Assembly (NCBI GenBank): GCA_012840465.1
Contig: DULJ01000048.1
Coordinates: 1 to 64,000, forward strand
Source of the DNA: Caryophanales bacterium
Lineage (GTDB): Bacteria; Bacillota; Bacilli; Bacillales; Bacillaceae_J
Length of the DNA: 64,000 nt
Direction of reading: 5' to 3'
How positions within the stretch are numbered: position 1 is the first letter of the stretch; the number at the start of each line of letters is the position of its first letter. Positions 60,924 through 64,000 of the stretch are shown in pieces. The position numbers were made by a program, and so were the translations under genes. The notes under the pieces are model-generated. The model was not told the DNA's origin. It did not search any database and saw only the letters and a program-made list of their open reading frames with translations.

Positions 60924-62384
60924 TTAATGATTTGCTATTATTTCAACAATTTTGTCCTCTATTACTTTCCCATTATCATCCTCAAGTAGATTATTTATGA
61001 GAATAGAAAAAATAAGCGTCTCTCCTTTTTTCGATCCGACATAACCGGATAAAGAAGAAACAGTAGTAATGGTGCCCGTTTTTGCGTTAACATGTAAGCC
61101 TATCATTCTTTTCCTCAAAGTTCCTCCTACCATCTTTTCACTGGCCCCGGCAACCGGCAAAGATTCAAAGAATGTAGGAAACCACCTTTCCTTTTGAATA
61201 TGAAACAAAAGCATGGAAATTTCATTAGCGGGAACTAAATTCACATGTGAAATTCCTGAACCATCCCTAATTACTAAGTTTTTCGTATTCATCCCTAATT
61301 TCGGCAACTCCTCATATAATACTTCCAACCCTTTTTCCCAACTGCCCTCTCCCTTCTTCACCTTCCCCATTTCTTTCACCAAGACTTCCGCGTGTCCGTT
61401 ATTACTCAGCTTCATGAATGGGATAAATAGCTGAGACAATGGGATGGATTGATGACTAGTAAGAACCTCGGCATCCAGTGGTGTCCCACCGACCCTGGAG
61501 GTCCCCGTATATTTAATCCCTTGTTCCTTTAATTCTTGCTTAAAAAGATCAAGAACGTATTGTGTTGGCTCCCAAACGGCTATCCATTCTTTTTTAGTCT
61601 TCGCTCCAATGGGAATAAACCCATTCACGATGATCGTATTTGTCCCGTGTTCCCGCTTGATCGACAACTCCGTCTTTCCATCAGGTGCAATGGTCATTGT
61701 TTGATTAATGATTTTTACATAGTTGGTTTTATGTGACAATTGTATTTGTGCTGCTTCCCCTACTTTTTTACCTGGGTCTACCTTAATCTGGATAGTACCA
61801 GAATGATAATCTTTATTCGGAGAAATTGTAAGTGCGGAAACTTGAGACCCATAGTAAGCAAATTCATCACTCCAAACTAAATCAGGAGATAATCGAACAT
61901 CATCATACCAGCTGTCGTCGGCAATTAAGTCACCATCAATAACCGTTAATCCGGCATTCGCAATTGCCTTCGCCATTTGGGTAAGGTCCTCAATTAACAG
62001 TGTTGGGTCCCCATAGCCTTTTAAGTAGAGATTTCCTTTAAGTGTATTTCCGTCACGCTTACCTTTAGTGCTGATTTCAGTTTTAAACCGATAGTCTTCA
62101 CCTAAAACCTTTAGAGCCGTTGCCGCAGTTAGGTTCTTTAAGTTTGAAGCTGGCCTCATGCGGACATTCCCATCGTGCTCATACAAAATTTCCCCTGTCT
62201 TAGCTGCTCGGATACTTATACCTACAAGCCCTCCTTTTAAAGTCGGCTCATTCTGTAAAAAGTAATCAAGCTCAGCCTTCAGAGGTTGTTCTACTTCATT
62301 GGCATTCGAGTTTGAAAAAGGCAGTAAAAAGGCGACTAAAATTAAAACAATTAATATATGTAAACGTTTCTGTAAAATCTTCAA
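60924..62384 (-). CDS. dacC: D-alanyl-D-alanine carboxypeptidase/endopeptidase (PBP4a type)
   Basis: 486 residues of peptidase family S13. Signal peptide (hydrophobic 9-23, cleavage near SNA-NE). Active-site motifs: SxxK in PASNLKNLT (near 80), SxN in MKLSNNGHAE (near 330) and KTG in VNAKTGTITT (near 440). The long insert between the first two motifs is the family's domains II and III. It trims or opens peptidoglycan cross-links outside the membrane; B. subtilis DacC (about 490 residues) is the closest model. Divergent from cotA. Confidence 0.93.
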   Translation of the reverse strand: MKILQKRLHILIVLILVAFLLPFSNSNANEVEQPLKAELDYFLQNEPTLKGGLVGISIRAAKTGEILYEHDGNVRMRPASNLKNLTAATALKVLGEDYRFKTEISTKGKRDGNTLKGNLYLKGYGDPTLLIEDLTQMAKAIANAGLTVIDGDLIADDSWYDDVRLSPDLVWSDEFAYYGSQVSALTISPNKDYHSGTIQIKVDPGKKVGEAAQIQLSHKTNYVKIINQTMTIAPDGKTELSIKREHGTNTIIVNGFIPIGAKTKKEWIAVWEPTQYVLDLFKQELKEQGIKYTGTSRVGGTPLDAEVLTSHQSIPLSQLFIPFMKLSNNGHAEVLVKEMGKVKKGEGSWEKGLEVLYEELPKLGMNTKNLVIRDGSGISHVNLVPANEISMLLFHIQKERWFPTFFESLPVAGASEKMVGGTLRKRMIGLHVNAKTGTITTVSSLSGYVGSKKGETLIFSILINNLLEDDNGKVIEDKIVEIIANH

Positions 62385-62479
62385 TTCATTCCACTTCCAA
62401 AATCTTTTTAGTATCTATCTTAGCCAAACTGTCCCCATGTTATAATGTTGGACTAGTGCCCCTTTCCAGATTGCAATTT

Positions 62480-62494
62480 TTGCATATCTTATAA
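62480..62494 (+). promoter_or_regulatory. Possible sigma-K-type -10 of cotA
   Basis: CATATCTTA (62483-62491) matches CATANNNTA. No convincing -35 was found. It lies about 33 bases before the GTG start of cotA, a mother-cell gene in B. subtilis. Confidence 0.35.
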
Positions 62495-62523
62495 TATACG
62501 TAACTATATAGGAGTTGAATAAA

Positions 62524-64000
62524 GTGAATCGAAAGCTTAAAAAATTTGTGGACCGACTCCCAATTTTGAAAACCCTAAAGCCCAAACGAAAAGAAAAAAA
62601 TGGAGATTATTATGAAGTGAGGATGGTAGAGTTCGAACAGAAGTTGCATCGCGATTTAAACCCAACTAAACTATGGGGATATAATGCTCGTTTTCCAGGT
62701 CCTTTATTTGATGTAAATCAAGGAAACCCAATACAAGTAAAGTGGATAAACGATCTACCAGACAAACACCTTCTCCCGATCGATCGTTCAATCCTTCATC
62801 ACGATATACCGGACGTACGCACTGTCGTTCATTTGCATGGTAGTGAAACACAATCAGATAGTGATGGATATCCGGAGGCTTGGTATACGAAAAATTTCAA
62901 AAGTGTTGGTGAATTTTTCACAAGAAAAGTTTATGAATATCCGAATCATCAAAGGGGGGCAACGCTATGGTATCATGATCATGCGATGGGGATAACAAGA
63001 TTGAATGTATATGCCGGACTAGCGGGAATGTATATTATTCGTGATAAACAAGAAACGACTTTAAATTTACCAAAAGACCAATATGAAATTCCTCTCATGA
63101 TTATTGACCGCTCATTTAATGAGGATGGCTCCCTTTCTTACCCCTCACAGCCAAATAACCCACAAGAATCCCTGCCCAATCCTTCTATCATTCCTTTTTT
63201 CCTTGGCGACACAATATTAGTAAATGGAAAGGTTTGGCCATTCTTAGAAGTGGAGCCGAGAAAATATCGTTTTCGTATCCTAAATGCCTCGAACTCAAGA
63301 GGCTATCAGTTGTATTTTGACTCTGGGCAGTCTTTTTATCAGATTGGCACAGATGGTGGCCTATTAGAAAAGACTGTAAAAGTAAACAAATTAGCGATTG
63401 AGCCTGCAGAACGTGCCGACGTCATTATCGACTTTTCAAACTTTAGTGGCCAAACTATTCTTTTAAAGAACGATCTTGGTCCAAATGCCTCACCAGATGA
63501 TGAAACAGGCGATGTAATGCAATTTAAGGTTTCCTTACCACTTACTGGTGAAGATAAAAGCTCGATTCCACAATATTTATCAACGATCCCTCCATTGACT
63601 CAAAATAACATCACAACATTTAGAAATTTAAAACTTGTTGGTTCAGTCGATCAATATGGGCGACCGTTGTTATTGCTTAATAATAAAAAATGGATGGATC
63701 CCGCCACTGAAAAACCCCATTTCGGCGCAACTGAAATTTGGTCGATTATGAATACGATGGGATTTCCTCACCCAATTCATATTCATCTAATCCAGTTTCA
63801 TATTTTAAACCGTCAGCCATTTGATCTTGACCTTTATAACAAAGATGGCACAATTATCTTTACTGGACCACCCGTACCACCCGAAGCAAATGAACGTGGA
63901 TGGAAAGACACTGTCACCGTACCCCCTGCAACTATTACACGTTTAATCATGAAATTCGCACCTTATACCGGACAGTATGTCTGGCATTGCCACATTCTTG
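62524..64000 (+). CDS. cotA: Spore coat laccase CotA, 3' end beyond the window
   Basis: 492 codons are visible, about 20 short of the usual 513. All copper motifs but the last ligands are present: H103 and H105 in HLHG, H151 and H153 in WYHDHAMG, H416, H419 and H421 in HPIHIHLIQFHIL, and WHCH with H488, C489 and H490 just before the window edge. The fourth axial region would lie outside. The N-terminus VNRKLKKFVDRLPI has no signal peptide, as expected for a coat protein laid down in the mother cell. It oxidises phenolics and makes brown spore pigment. GTG 62524 lies 9 bases after AGGAG. Confidence 0.95.
   Translation, partial: MNRKLKKFVDRLPILKTLKPKRKEKNGDYYEVRMVEFEQKLHRDLNPTKLWGYNARFPGPLFDVNQGNPIQVKWINDLPDKHLLPIDRSILHHDIPDVRTVVHLHGSETQSDSDGYPEAWYTKNFKSVGEFFTRKVYEYPNHQRGATLWYHDHAMGITRLNVYAGLAGMYIIRDKQETTLNLPKDQYEIPLMIIDRSFNEDGSLSYPSQPNNPQESLPNPSIIPFFLGDTILVNGKVWPFLEVEPRKYRFRILNASNSRGYQLYFDSGQSFYQIGTDGGLLEKTVKVNKLAIEPAERADVIIDFSNFSGQTILLKNDLGPNASPDDETGDVMQFKVSLPLTGEDKSSIPQYLSTIPPLTQNNITTFRNLKLVGSVDQYGRPLLLLNNKKWMDPATEKPHFGATEIWSIMNTMGFPHPIHIHLIQFHILNRQPFDLDLYNKDGTIIFTGPPVPPEANERGWKDTVTVPPATITRLIMKFAPYTGQYVWHCHIL

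Overview
The window looks like the chromosome of an endospore-forming, low-GC Bacillaceae species (Bacillus sensu lato). Evidence: AGGAGG-type ribosome sites, TTG/GTG starts placed behind them, a gamma-type SASP, two YjcZ-like mini-proteins, a CotA spore-coat laccase at the right edge, a PerR box, CodY-like boxes, an SRP RNA of the long Bacillus scRNA type, and close relatives of B. subtilis genes (ydjGHI, dacC, exoA, azlCD, brnQ). No rRNA, tRNA, CRISPR array, phage or intact insertion sequence was seen.

Layout. 0-14 kb: housekeeping and accessory genes: NhaC-type antiporter, flavin enzymes, exoA, an M20 amidohydrolase with a YitT protein, a NodB-type deacetylase, Cu/Zn SOD, and several tiny glycine/histidine-rich genes preceded by sigma-K-like -10 boxes. 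11.6-22 kb: acyl-CoA ligase with alpha/beta hydrolase, a molybdopterin oxidoreductase, an NDH-2-like flavoprotein, a long-type threonine synthase, and ahpC-ahpF under a perfect PerR box. 22-32 kb: a polar amino-acid ABC transporter, a five-gene molybdenum-hydroxylase operon (XdhC, MobA-like, large, FAD and 2Fe-2S subunits) and azlCD with a divergent LysR regulator. 33-36.5 kb: an accessory pocket with a 14-residue-repeat coiled-coil protein, the SRP RNA away from its usual dnaX neighbourhood, a hairpin-rich element, and a gene remnant. 36.6-42 kb: a SWIM/SNF2 helicase and brnQ with CodY-like sites. 42-50.3 kb: a malonate module: mdcH-A-B-C-DE(fused)-G behind a GntR regulator on the minus strand, and madLM on the plus strand, with the same operator sequence in front of both. 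50.6-55.3 kb: an ECF sigma factor with a membrane protein and a two-permease ABC exporter. 55.5-64 kb: a YkvA-like protein, tenA, ydjI-ydjG-ydjH, dacC and cotA (cut by the window edge).

How it fits together. The malonate genes form a complete uptake and decarboxylation pathway: MadLM imports malonate, MdcB and MdcG make and attach the prosthetic group on MdcC, MdcH primes it with malonyl, MdcA transfers, and the fused MdcDE decarboxylates. The Mo-hydroxylase operon carries its own maturation genes, but its substrate cannot be read from the sequence. Three gene remnants (a cystine/dicarboxylate symporter, a 2-hydroxyacid dehydrogenase and an SDR) each keep only the 3' end and all lie on the minus strand, which indicates repeated deletion in this region. 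The most unusual non-coding signal is the structured element at about 34.91-35.25 kb, directly upstream of the SRP RNA promoter, which has two mutually exclusive stems and a terminator-like hairpin.
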